A DNA stretch of 16,631 bases from Gammaproteobacteria bacterium (GTDB lineage: Bacteria; Pseudomonadota; Gammaproteobacteria; Pseudomonadales; Azotimanducaceae): positions 1 to 16,631 of the forward strand of contig JAPUFN010000419.1 of the NCBI GenBank assembly GCA_027293665.1. Direction: 5' to 3'. The translations under genes and the position numbers were made by a program. Under the pieces are notes generated by a model, which saw only the letters and a list, made by a program, of their open reading frames with translations, was not told where the DNA came from and did not search any database. Below, one piece after another: positions 7,206 to 14,546 of this stretch. Every line of letters begins with the position of its first letter. Within the stretch, counting starts at the first letter, position 1.

Positions 7206-8054
7206 ATGGCTCATGTTGAGATCAATGGCGCCAGGCTCTGGTATGAAGTTACGGCGCCCGATTCCGCGGATGCTGCGCCGTTACTGCTGCACCATGGTTA
7301 CACAGCGTCACGCGTCAACTGGCAACCGGTGGCCGAGCGCCTGCAGACCCGTTACCGGATCATTATGTTGGAGTGCCGGGGTACCGGGGCAAGCGAGCAC
7401 ACCGAGCACGGCTATTCCCTGGAGCAGGTTACGCAGGACGTAGTGGGGTTACTCGACCATCTTGGGCTCGAGCGCGTGACCTATGCCGGTCACAGTATGG
7501 GCGGCGGCGTTGGCTATCTCCTCGGACTTGAATACCCCGAACGGCTGGAAAAACTGATTCTAATGGCACCGATTCCGTCGGCCGGGACAGCAGAGATCAC
7601 TCCGCAACTGCGCGAAGAGCGTATGGCAGAGCGCCGCAGCGGTGACCGCGAAGCCATACTTGCGCGCTATCGCGCCACGCGATTCAGGGAAGATGTGGAA
7701 ACCGACGGCTGGTTCGAAATTCGTGCCGATCACATCCTCGCTGTATCCGACGGCCACTTCGAGGGCTTCGCCGAGGCTATGCAGGACTTCGACGTGGCTG
7801 ATCGGCTGGCCGGCCTGAGCACGCCGACACTCATGATTGCCGGTGGTGTCGATAGTCTGCTCCACGCAAACCTTGCAGATTTCGCCGCATTGCCAAACGC
7901 CACAATCGAAGTGATCGCCAGAGCCGGTCACGAGGTTGCAGTTCACGAACCGGAACGGGTTGCAGCCGTAATCGACGCTTTCATGCGTTACGGCGTCATG
8001 AATGCAGAAATGCTCCAGGCCGCGTCACTCAGCAACCAGCAACAAGGTAAATAA
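7206..8054 (+). CDS. Alpha/beta hydrolase
   Basis: The protein has 282 residues from ATG 7206; a GTG at 7191 would add five residues (MDDYS). I prefer 7206 because MAHVEINGARLWYEV is a usual family start, and AAGGTGG (7188-7194) would serve it at slightly long spacing. The oxyanion region is LLLHHGYTASRVNW (26-39). The nucleophile elbow GHSMGG has Ser97. Asp216 in AGGVDSLLH and His242 in RAGHEVAVHEP complete the triad. CRGTGASEH is the loop common to hydrolases and haloperoxidase-like members. There is no signal peptide, so it is cytoplasmic. It could be an esterase, lactonase or C-C hydrolase; sequence alone does not decide. It ends 9 bases from the convergent TPR gene. Confidence 0.9.
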   Translation: MAHVEINGARLWYEVTAPDSADAAPLLLHHGYTASRVNWQPVAERLQTRYRIIMLECRGTGASEHTEHGYSLEQVTQDVVGLLDHLGLERVTYAGHSMGGGVGYLLGLEYPERLEKLILMAPIPSAGTAEITPQLREERMAERRSGDREAILARYRATRFREDVETDGWFEIRADHILAVSDGHFEGFAEAMQDFDVADRLAGLSTPTLMIAGGVDSLLHANLADFAALPNATIEVIARAGHEVAVHEPERVAAVIDAFMRYGVMNAEMLQAASLSNQQQGK

Positions 8055-8063
8055 CGCCCGCCG

Positions 8064-9659
8064 CTAATCCGCCGCGGCCGCCAGATGGCTGCTTGCCTCC
8101 TCGAGCACCGGAAAGCTACGACCTTTCCAGACTTCTGCAAGTTTCTGATATTGCTCAGTCGCGCCAGCCGAATCACCCAGCGCAACGTAAGCGCGTGCCA
8201 GACCCAGCAGCGAAAGCGGTCGGTTGGGTGTCCGCAGCAGAGAAGCGGCAAAGAGGTCGGACGCGGCCTCTGGCTGGTCGGCTTTCAGCAGCTCTTCGCC
8301 GTAGAGTTCATGTGGTGGCTTGATCGGGTTCGGTGCGCCATTGGGCGGCCGCATCCTATCGGCGATCGCGACGGCTTCCGCGAGCAGTGCCAGCCCTGCT
8401 TCGGTGTTGCCGGCAGCGATCGCGCGTAAACCGGCTACTTCTTTGTGCATGATGCGAAGCGGCTGGGTGGTCCGTGAATAGTAGGACGCGTCTTTATCAC
8501 CGCTATCGGCTGCCACCATCTTGGCCAGTCGCGCTTCGGCCTGTTGCGCGGTCTTGAGATCTGCCAGATGGACGGCACTGATGCCGGTCGCCAGCAATTC
8601 AACAGCAGTTGAGTCTTCGCTGACCGGCTGAGTTGCCCATTGCCGCGATTCGAGTATGTAGCGTGCGGTGACCCGCGGCAGCGCACCGGCCACTCGAGCC
8701 TGTCCGGTATTTCTTTCGGCAACCCCCTGCATGCGCTCGATCCATAGTTGCGCACGCTCATAGTCCCCAAGCTGCAGGTCGCCGTACTGCCCCCAGTCGA
8801 GCGAGTGCGTCATGTCACCAGCGCTGTCGCCGGGCTCCCACAGGGCGACCGCGGCCTCATAGGCCGACTGATTGGAGTCCGAGACCTGCTGCCACATGCC
8901 GTGCTGGATGAAAATGTGGGTCGGCATATGCCTCGCATGAGACACGGCCGCCGCGACATCGGCGAATTCATGGGCCGCAGCCAGCGCCAGTGGCGCATGC
9001 ACCGGATCATCGAATGCGTGAATGGTGTAGTGCAGGCCACCCGGGTGCCGAGCGTTACGCTCGGTGATCGCCATCGCAATCGACCCCGCGAGGACATTCA
9101 TGCGATGACCCCCGCCGCCTGCGGGACCGGCAGCGCTCAACAGTGAAAGCGCGTAAAACGCCGCCACCTCATCGTCATCGGAGTACGCAGCATGCAGGCT
9201 GCGCATCTGCTCCATATAAGCCGTGCGCCGTGCGGCGGTATCGCCGGCGCCGAAAAACAACGCCTCTACTGCCAGCAGAAAACCGCGTTCCCGCTCGGTT
9301 GGCGCTTTCGCCTGACGGCCAGCGGGCGTTGCGGCCAATCGGTTTAGTACCTCTTTGGGTGAATCACGATCCATCTCGCGTATCAGCGGATGGTTGTAAC
9401 ACAGCGACTCCCCCCAATAGGCCAGGGCAAAATCGGGATCAGCAGCTTGCGCTGCCTGAAACTGCGCAATAGCCTGCTTCCAACCGAAGCTGTGCAGAAT
9501 CGCAACGCCGCGTTGGAAATGGTCTTGCGCCGCAGCCGATTCAGTCGACGTGGGAAAGTTCAACGTCCCCACATCTTCAAATTCACTCGCCTGGACTGGC
9601 GCCAGGAAACTGACCAAAAACAGCGTGGCGAATAGTCGCCGCAGGTGACTCCCCCGCAT
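8064..9659 (-). CDS. Exported TPR-repeat protein with two histidine-rich motifs
   Basis: The protein has 531 residues. ATG 9659 has GAGGGG (9665-9670) 5 bases upstream and begins a Sec signal peptide (MRGSHLRRLFATLFLVSFLAPVQA, cleavage near 24). Residues 43-90 are TPR-like (AAAQDHFQRGVAILHSFGW, then AIAQFQAAQAADPDFALAYWGESL), and residues 450-515 are clearly TPR (RPLSLLGLARAYVALGDSAGA). Between them lie two strongly conserved-looking motifs, HPGGLHYTIHAFDDPVHAP (205-223) and HARHMPTHIFIQHGMWQ (241-257). I recall a bacterial family of periplasmic TPR proteins with this pair; its function is unknown to me. The histidines could bind a metal or act in catalysis, but that is inference. The gene is divergent from the amidohydrolase, and a functional link between them is possible. 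Confidence 0.85.
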   Translation of the reverse strand: MRGSHLRRLFATLFLVSFLAPVQASEFEDVGTLNFPTSTESAAAQDHFQRGVAILHSFGWKQAIAQFQAAQAADPDFALAYWGESLCYNHPLIREMDRDSPKEVLNRLAATPAGRQAKAPTERERGFLLAVEALFFGAGDTAARRTAYMEQMRSLHAAYSDDDEVAAFYALSLLSAAGPAGGGGHRMNVLAGSIAMAITERNARHPGGLHYTIHAFDDPVHAPLALAAAHEFADVAAAVSHARHMPTHIFIQHGMWQQVSDSNQSAYEAAVALWEPGDSAGDMTHSLDWGQYGDLQLGDYERAQLWIERMQGVAERNTGQARVAGALPRVTARYILESRQWATQPVSEDSTAVELLATGISAVHLADLKTAQQAEARLAKMVAADSGDKDASYYSRTTQPLRIMHKEVAGLRAIAAGNTEAGLALLAEAVAIADRMRPPNGAPNPIKPPHELYGEELLKADQPEAASDLFAASLLRTPNRPLSLLGLARAYVALGDSAGATEQYQKLAEVWKGRSFPVLEEASSHLAAAAD

Positions 9660-9796
9660 GATTTCCCCTCAGATTTGCTCGATATTGCCGACCTGGCAGC
9701 TTACTCCCCTGTCCGCGAATTGTCCTCGGGGCGACGACGATTGCCAAGGTGCGAGGGCCGTGCCAGAGTTACACGCTCACTTTGGGAGAAGTCTCT

Positions 9797-11611
9797 ATGT
9801 CGACGCCTGACACGCGTGCGGCTGGCCGCACAACTTTCGGCCCGCTGTTACTTGGCATCTCATTGCTCATCGCGGGCGCCTGCAGCCAGGAGTCAACGTC
9901 GGTCGCCGAACAAGCCAGCAGCGGCTCCCAACCCAGCAGCGGCGCTCAACCCAGCAGCGGCGTTGCCGATCTGGTGCTGCGTGGCGGCAAGATCGCAACC
10001 GTTGATCCGGCGCTTGGAGAGGTTGCAGCGCTCGCGGTCCGCGGTCACGAGATCATCGCGATCGGCAGCGATGTAGAGATTGCCGCCTACATCGGCGCTG
10101 CAACTCGAGTGATCGAGCTCGATGGCAGGTTGGCGATTCCGGGATTCATCGAAGGCCACGGTCACTATCTGAGTCTTGGCCGGGCCCGCCAGATCCTCGA
10201 CCTCACGCAAGTCGCGAACTACGGCGAAATCGTCAACATGGTCGCCGTGGCAGTGGATGGCGCTGCCCCCGGGGATTGGATCTTTGGCCGTGGCTGGCAC
10301 CAGGAAAAATGGGACCAGCCGCCCGCCGGTGCAATCGAAGGCAACCCGGTCAACGACAGTCTCAACAACATCGCACCGGACAATCCCGTCTATCTCGGTC
10401 ACGCCAGCGGCCATGCGTCGTTTGCCAACGCAGCAGCGCTTGCGGTAGCCGGGATTGATGACGATACGCCCGACCCGCCCGGTGGCACTATCGTGCGCCG
10501 CCCGGATGGCACTGCTACAGGCCTCCTGCGGGAGACAGCCCAACGGCTTGTCGGCACTGCGGTTGACGCCTACGAATCCCGCCTGACTGAAGAGCAAACC
10601 GAGCAGGTGATGCGCGAGCGCGTGCGTCTGGCGGGCAGCGAAGCGATTGCCAATGGCATCACGTCGTTCCACGATGCCGGCGCTTCGTTTGAGACGATCG
10701 ATTTTTTCAAAATGCTCGAGGCCGAAGGCACCCTCCCGATACGCCTCTATGTGATGCTGCGCCGGCAGAGCAACGCCGAGATGGCGGAGAAACTGCCACT
10801 GTATCGCATGGTGGCCGAGGGCAACGACTTCCTCACCGTACGCTCCATCAAGCGCCAGATCGACGGCGCGCTTGGCGCGCACGGTGCATGGCTGCTCGAG
10901 CCTTACGAGGATCTGACGAACACGTCGGGGCTGGTGCTCGAACCTGTCGAAGATATAGAACGCACTGCGGAACTCGCACTTGAGCACGGCTTCCAGCTGA
11001 ATACTCATGCCATTGGCGATCGCGCAAATCGCGAGACGCTGGACATCTACGAGCGTGTCTTCGAACGCGCCGGTGTCGACGGCCGGGAGTTGCGATGGCG
11101 TATCGAGCATGCACAGCACATCGATCCGGCCGACGTCCCAAGGTTTGGCCAGCTGGGTGTTATCGCTGCGATGCAGGGCATCCATTGCACCTCCGACGGA
11201 CCCTGGATCCCCAGCCGTCTCGGCGAGGAGCGGGCAAAAATTACGTCCTATCCCTGGCGTGATCTGATCAACACCGGCGCGCTGATCGGCAACGGCACAG
11301 ACGTGCCGGTGGAGCCGATCAATCCGATCGCCTCCTACTACGCTTCGGTTTCGCGCATCACGATTACCGGTGAGAAGTTCAACCCGGAACACGTGATGAC
11401 GCGCATGGAAGCGTTGCAGAGTTACACCATCAACAATGCGATCGCCGCCTTCGAAGAAGATCTCAAAGGCACGCTGTCGCCCGGCAAACTCGCCGACATT
11501 GTCGTTCTCTCACGGGACATTCTGACGATTGCCGAAGACGAGATACCCGGCACCGAGATTGATATGACGATCATCGGTGGCGAGGTGAGGCACCAGCGCG
11601 AGGGCGCCTAG
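9797..11611 (+). CDS. Amidohydrolase (Amidohydro_3/YtcJ-like), lipoprotein
   Basis: The protein has 604 residues from ATG 9797, chosen because GGGAGA (9784-9789) is 7 bases upstream and the next residues form a lipoprotein signal ending in AGAC with Cys29. An SSGSQP-type repeat linker (41-55) leads to the catalytic domain. Amidohydrolase marks are ADLVLRGGKIATVD (57-70), AIPGFIEGHGHYL with the HxH metal ligands His121/His123, IKRQIDGALG (351-360, Lys352 as candidate bridging lysine), NTHAIGDRANRE (His404), RIEHAQHID (His438), and NGTDVPVEPINP with the catalytic Asp502. The SPGKLADIVVLSRD tail is typical. Family members hydrolyse amides, formamides or related C-N bonds; the substrate is unknown. 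As a lipoprotein it acts in the envelope, unlike many cytoplasmic members. Confidence 0.93.
   Translation: MSTPDTRAAGRTTFGPLLLGISLLIAGACSQESTSVAEQASSGSQPSSGAQPSSGVADLVLRGGKIATVDPALGEVAALAVRGHEIIAIGSDVEIAAYIGAATRVIELDGRLAIPGFIEGHGHYLSLGRARQILDLTQVANYGEIVNMVAVAVDGAAPGDWIFGRGWHQEKWDQPPAGAIEGNPVNDSLNNIAPDNPVYLGHASGHASFANAAALAVAGIDDDTPDPPGGTIVRRPDGTATGLLRETAQRLVGTAVDAYESRLTEEQTEQVMRERVRLAGSEAIANGITSFHDAGASFETIDFFKMLEAEGTLPIRLYVMLRRQSNAEMAEKLPLYRMVAEGNDFLTVRSIKRQIDGALGAHGAWLLEPYEDLTNTSGLVLEPVEDIERTAELALEHGFQLNTHAIGDRANRETLDIYERVFERAGVDGRELRWRIEHAQHIDPADVPRFGQLGVIAAMQGIHCTSDGPWIPSRLGEERAKITSYPWRDLINTGALIGNGTDVPVEPINPIASYYASVSRITITGEKFNPEHVMTRMEALQSYTINNAIAAFEEDLKGTLSPGKLADIVVLSRDILTIAEDEIPGTEIDMTIIGGEVRHQREGA
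9916..9961 (+). repeat. 18-base tandem repeat in the lipoprotein linker
   Basis: Units start at 9916, 9934 and 9952 and share CAGCAGCGGC; the first two end in CAACC and the third is incomplete. They encode SSGSQP, SSGAQP and SSGV within the linker between the lipidated Cys and the amidohydrolase domain. The copy number could vary by slippage. Confidence 0.85.
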
Positions 11612-11784
11612 CCCGCAAGACCGGGATGGCTCAGGCCTGCCTGCTCAATCTGCAAGCTGGCGTATTGGAATACCCATTCTCAGCCTGTGCGAAACCGGAT
11701 TTCTGTGACCCGGTTCCGGTCTCCCCGCAGCCACTAGTCTACCTTGTGGCAATGCAAAATCCGACAGGATCGCGGAGGTCAAGA

Positions 11785-12417
11785 ATGCGGATTCATCTAC
11801 TCATCATTACTGCCCTGCTGGCACTTGCCGGTTGCGGCGGCGGCGCCACCGTCAGCCAGAACCAGTGCATCGCCAGTGACTGGCGCACACTTGGCTATCG
11901 CGACGGAATCAATGGCGTCAACAGCTCACAGTTGCTGGCGCACCAGGACGCTTGCGGGCAACACGGCATCATTCCCGACCGCGAGGGCTACATGCTCGGC
12001 TGGAGAGAGGGAATTCGTGAATACTGTCAGCCCTACAACGCCTTCAACGTGGGCGAACGCGGCGTTCGCTATGACAATATCTGCCCCAACGACATGCAGG
12101 CTGAATTCATTGCGGCCTACAAAGACGGCAGAGCACTTTTCAAAGCCCGTGCCGAAGTCAACCGCTTGCAGAATCTGATCGCCAGGAACGAATCACGCCG
12201 TGAACATGTCAAAGCGGAACTCCTCGTCGCCATGGCCGAGCAGCTCAATCCCATGATCACGACACAGGAGCGGGTCGCATTGCTCGCGCGCATGCAGCGA
12301 CTGAACGAAGAGCAGCGCCGCATACGCAGAGATCTGCCCCACCTGCGCTACGAACTCGAGCTCAAAACCACTGAGCTCGAATCGCTCAACCGGTTGCTCG
12401 CGCTGGCAACCTACTGA
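11785..12417 (+). CDS. DUF2799 lipoprotein with C-terminal coiled coil
   Basis: The protein has 210 residues. ATG 11785 is chosen because GGAGG (11774-11778) lies 6 bases upstream and the lipoprotein signal MRIHLLIITALLALAGC begins there (lipobox LAGC, Cys17); the longer open frame upstream lacks these. Residues 28-120 carry the repeated GY/GR-D-G pattern of DUF2799 envelope lipoproteins: DWRTLGYRDGINGV, REGYMLGWREGIREYC, FIAAYKDGRALF, with Cys28, 57, 81 and 100 as possible disulfide partners. Residues 118-205 are charged, heptad-like helix (KARAEVNRLQNLIARNE, then RMQRLNEEQRRIRR), a predicted coiled coil. The function of the family is unknown. The 173-base gap before it contains a weak AACCGG/CCGGTT inverted repeat (11693-11698, 11710-11715) and no clear promoter. 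Confidence 0.85.
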   Translation: MRIHLLIITALLALAGCGGGATVSQNQCIASDWRTLGYRDGINGVNSSQLLAHQDACGQHGIIPDREGYMLGWREGIREYCQPYNAFNVGERGVRYDNICPNDMQAEFIAAYKDGRALFKARAEVNRLQNLIARNESRREHVKAELLVAMAEQLNPMITTQERVALLARMQRLNEEQRRIRRDLPHLRYELELKTTELESLNRLLALATY

Positions 12418-12463
12418 AATCATGTTCCAAAGAAACCGCCCGGCTGGCTAGTTCTTATCCAGC

Positions 12464-12482
12464 AATTGCCTTCCTGGCAATT
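12464..12482 (+). terminator. Hairpin downstream of the DUF2799 gene, possible terminator
   Basis: A perfect 7-bp stem AATTGCC/GGCAATT with loop TTCCT begins 46 bases after the DUF2799 stop. It is followed by a T-rich but interrupted TCCTTGTT. The tail is imperfect for an intrinsic terminator, and the hairpin is also the first of the array described separately. Confidence 0.4.
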
Positions 12483-12584
12483 TCCTTGTTCGTCTTACTG
12501 CGTAAGACTCGCATTTTCCTTCGGAAAATGGATGGGCGTCCATGCCCTGCAGGCACCCCCGGTAGCAGGCTCAAACATTGAGCC
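12464..12584. repeat. Cluster of short perfect hairpins between convergent genes
   Basis: Four perfect inverted repeats with stems of 7-8 bp and very short loops are packed into 121 bases. They are AATTGCC/GGCAATT (12464-12482, loop 5), GTCTTAC/GTAAGAC (12492-12508, loop 3), CATTTTCC/GGAAAATG (12512-12530, loop 3) and GGCTCAA/TTGAGCC (12568-12584, loop 3). Between the third and fourth are weaker ones: ATGGA/TCCAT (12528-12543) and TGCC/GGCA around CTGCA (12543-12555). The fourth contains the TGA stop codon of the hydrolase (12571-12573). The stems differ in sequence, so this is not a simple tandem repeat. It may be a terminator region or a REP-like or mobile intergenic element; no copy elsewhere in the window was noticed. 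Confidence 0.6.
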
Positions 12585-13470
12585 GATGCGGTTTTGAATG
12601 CCGCCACTCTGCGAGCAGTGCGCGCAGTGCGCTGACGAACGCCAGCGGTTGATCCAGAAACAGATGATGCTGCGCCTCGGGAATGGCGATGAATGGGACT
12701 GATTCGTCGAGTACCTTGAACATGAAGTCGGCAATGTCCTGACTGAACAGATAACTGTCCTCGCCGTAGATCACGCCAACCCGGCACTGCAACCGCGCCA
12801 GTTCCTCGTGCATGTTGTCGCCGAATTCGAACTTGCGGAACATGCCGTCATCGAACTTCCAGGTCCAACCCGTATCGGTCTGCCGCAATGAGTGGCGGCC
12901 GATGTAATCGAGAATGTACTGATTTTTGCAATCCTGCGGCGGCATCAGGCGGAAGCGCTCGTGGGCCTGCTCGAACGTCGGGTAGACTCTTTTCGGTTTG
13001 ATCGGCGAACGCCGCGGATCCCGCTCCCATTTGAAATCCGGTGGTCGCACGGCAGAATCGACCAGCACGATGCCGGAGAGCTCTTCCGGATAGATGAGTC
13101 CCGTCTTGAGAGTGATGAAGCCGCCGAAACTGTGGCCGACCACAACGGTATCCGTGCCGAAACCGGCGTCCCGCATGACGGCCAGGACCTCGTCTGCAAA
13201 CTGTTCCGGGGTGTAGTGGTCGCGATGGTCGCTATCGCCCGCACCGGAAAGATCGATCGCTACAACGCGATAGTCCTCGAGAAAAAACGGCGCCAGAAAG
13301 GACCACCAGTGCGCGTGTGCACCGTTGCCATGGACGAGCACGAGTCCCGGCTTTGCCGCATCGTCCGCCCAGGCAAGATAGTGGATGGCAACGCCGGCGA
13401 CCGTCACTCTGCGGCTGGCAAACGGAACCTCGACCGCCCGGGCAAACCAACCCGGCACTTCATTGGACAC
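12571..13470 (-). CDS. Alpha/beta hydrolase
   Basis: The protein has 299 residues. The start is GTG at 13470, supported by AAGGAG (13479-13484) 8 bases upstream. The oxyanion region is LVLVHGNGAHAHWW (43-56). DLSGAGDSDHRDHYTPEQ (73-90) follows. The nucleophile elbow GHSFGG has Ser114. Asp238 in YGEDSYLF and His268 in PEAQHHLFLDQP complete the triad. The cap segment contains KWERDPRRSPIKPKR and a Trp-rich stretch. It is cytoplasmic and its substrate is unknown. It follows the MDR oxidoreductase by 51 bases on the same strand and probably shares its transcript. Its stop codon lies inside a perfect inverted repeat (12568-12584). Confidence 0.92.
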   Translation of the reverse strand: MSNEVPGWFARAVEVPFASRRVTVAGVAIHYLAWADDAAKPGLVLVHGNGAHAHWWSFLAPFFLEDYRVVAIDLSGAGDSDHRDHYTPEQFADEVLAVMRDAGFGTDTVVVGHSFGGFITLKTGLIYPEELSGIVLVDSAVRPPDFKWERDPRRSPIKPKRVYPTFEQAHERFRLMPPQDCKNQYILDYIGRHSLRQTDTGWTWKFDDGMFRKFEFGDNMHEELARLQCRVGVIYGEDSYLFSQDIADFMFKVLDESVPFIAIPEAQHHLFLDQPLAFVSALRALLAEWRHSKPHRLNV

Positions 13471-13478
13471 GGTGTTTT

Positions 13479-13484
13479 CTCCTT
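13479..13484 (-). promoter_or_regulatory. Ribosome-binding site for the GTG-started hydrolase
   Basis: The minus strand reads AAGGAG here, 8 bases before GTG 13470, in a GTAAGGAGAA context nearly the same as that ahead of the DUF899 gene. It supports the non-ATG start. Confidence 0.65.
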
Positions 13485-13521
13485 ACCCATGTAATCGATG
13501 CGCGCTCGCCAGGGTTACTTG

Positions 13522-14484
13522 CTAAGAAACCAGGATAGCCTTGCCGATGACCTTACGATCCTTGATGAGGTTGAGCGCTTCCGCAGTTTTCTCCAGCGGC
13601 AGCTCGTGCGAGATATAGGGCTTGATCTTGCCTGCCGCAAGCCAGTCGAGTAATTGCCGCGAATTCCGTGACACCCATTCAGGGTCGTGACGAGCGAGCG
13701 CACCAATGGTGAAGCCGATGAGTTCAGCGTCCTTCACGAGCAGATGGTTGGTCTTGGCCAGCGCGGGCCGACCACTGGTGAACCCGACCAGCAGGATCCG
13801 CCCGAACGGCGCGATGCAGCGCATCGATTCATCGAACACGTCGCCTCCCACGGGATCATAAATCACATCCGCACCGCGGCCGTCCGTGAGCGCTTTGACT
13901 TCTTCACGGAATCCGGTGGTGTAGTCGATCACGTGATCTGCACCCATCGCAAGCGTGACATCCCGCTTCTCCTGAGTGCTGGCCGTCGCGATCACGCGCG
14001 CGCCGAGAAGCTTAGCGACGTCGACGGCCGCCAGGCCCACACCGCCGGCGGCACCGTGCACGAGTAGTGTCTCATCCGCGACCAGCCGACCGCGTTGCAG
14101 GCCATACAACGCCGTCGCGTAGTTGGCACGGAAAGCTGCCGCTGCGCTGAAATCAACCGTATCCGGCAGCAAAGTGGCGCGCGCCGCCGCAACCAGCACC
14201 TGCTCGACACAGCCGCCAGGGCAGAGCACCCGGTCGCCGGGTTTGAAGCCGTCTACCTGCGCACCGACCTCGAGCACCTCACCAGCACCTTCGCCGCCGA
14301 CGACGAATGGCAGATCGGGTTTCACCTGATACTCCCCGGCAATCATCAGCAGGTCGGTGAAGGCTACGCCGCGTGCGCGCAAGGCGACCTTGATCTCGCC
14401 GACACCGGGAGATCCCGGCGGGTCGATTTCTCGCACCACCAGATCATCCGGCGTGCCAAGACTTTCACAGAGTACGGTTTGCAT
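13522..14484 (-). CDS. NADPH:quinone oxidoreductase-type MDR protein
   Basis: The protein has 320 residues, the usual length for zinc-free medium-chain dehydrogenase/reductases of the quinone oxidoreductase group. The N-terminal GroES-like domain has LRARGVAFTDLLMIAGEY (35-52), LPFVVGGEGAGEVLEVG (58-74) and FKPGDRVLCPGG (80-91). The Rossmann domain has VHGAAGGVGLAAVDVAKLLGA (AAGGVG at 145-150 binds the NADPH pyrophosphate) and ADVIYDPVGGDVF (205-217). The zinc-binding cysteine cluster of alcohol dehydrogenases is absent, in line with a reductase of quinones or enones. ATG 14484 has only a weak GGAT upstream. It is 62 bases after the RND pump gene and 51 before the hydrolase, all on the minus strand, so an operon is plausible. 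The true substrate is unknown. Confidence 0.93.
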   Translation of the reverse strand: MQTVLCESLGTPDDLVVREIDPPGSPGVGEIKVALRARGVAFTDLLMIAGEYQVKPDLPFVVGGEGAGEVLEVGAQVDGFKPGDRVLCPGGCVEQVLVAAARATLLPDTVDFSAAAAFRANYATALYGLQRGRLVADETLLVHGAAGGVGLAAVDVAKLLGARVIATASTQEKRDVTLAMGADHVIDYTTGFREEVKALTDGRGADVIYDPVGGDVFDESMRCIAPFGRILLVGFTSGRPALAKTNHLLVKDAELIGFTIGALARHDPEWVSRNSRQLLDWLAAGKIKPYISHELPLEKTAEALNLIKDRKVIGKAILVS

Positions 14485-14546
14485 GATCTATATCCAGTTC
14501 AGGTAGAGGGGTAAGATAGAAGCGTAAGTTCGATAAATAGCCTGAG

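Noticed and set aside
9893..11392. A 499-codon minus-strand open frame inside the amidohydrolase
   Set aside because: It is fully antisense to a well-supported enzyme, shows no recognisable domain, and is expected from GC-rich codon use on the other strand.
11693..11715. AACCGG/CCGGTT inverted repeat as terminator of the amidohydrolase gene
   Set aside because: The stem is only 6 bp with an 11-base loop, there is no T-run after it, and it lies over 80 bases past the stop codon.
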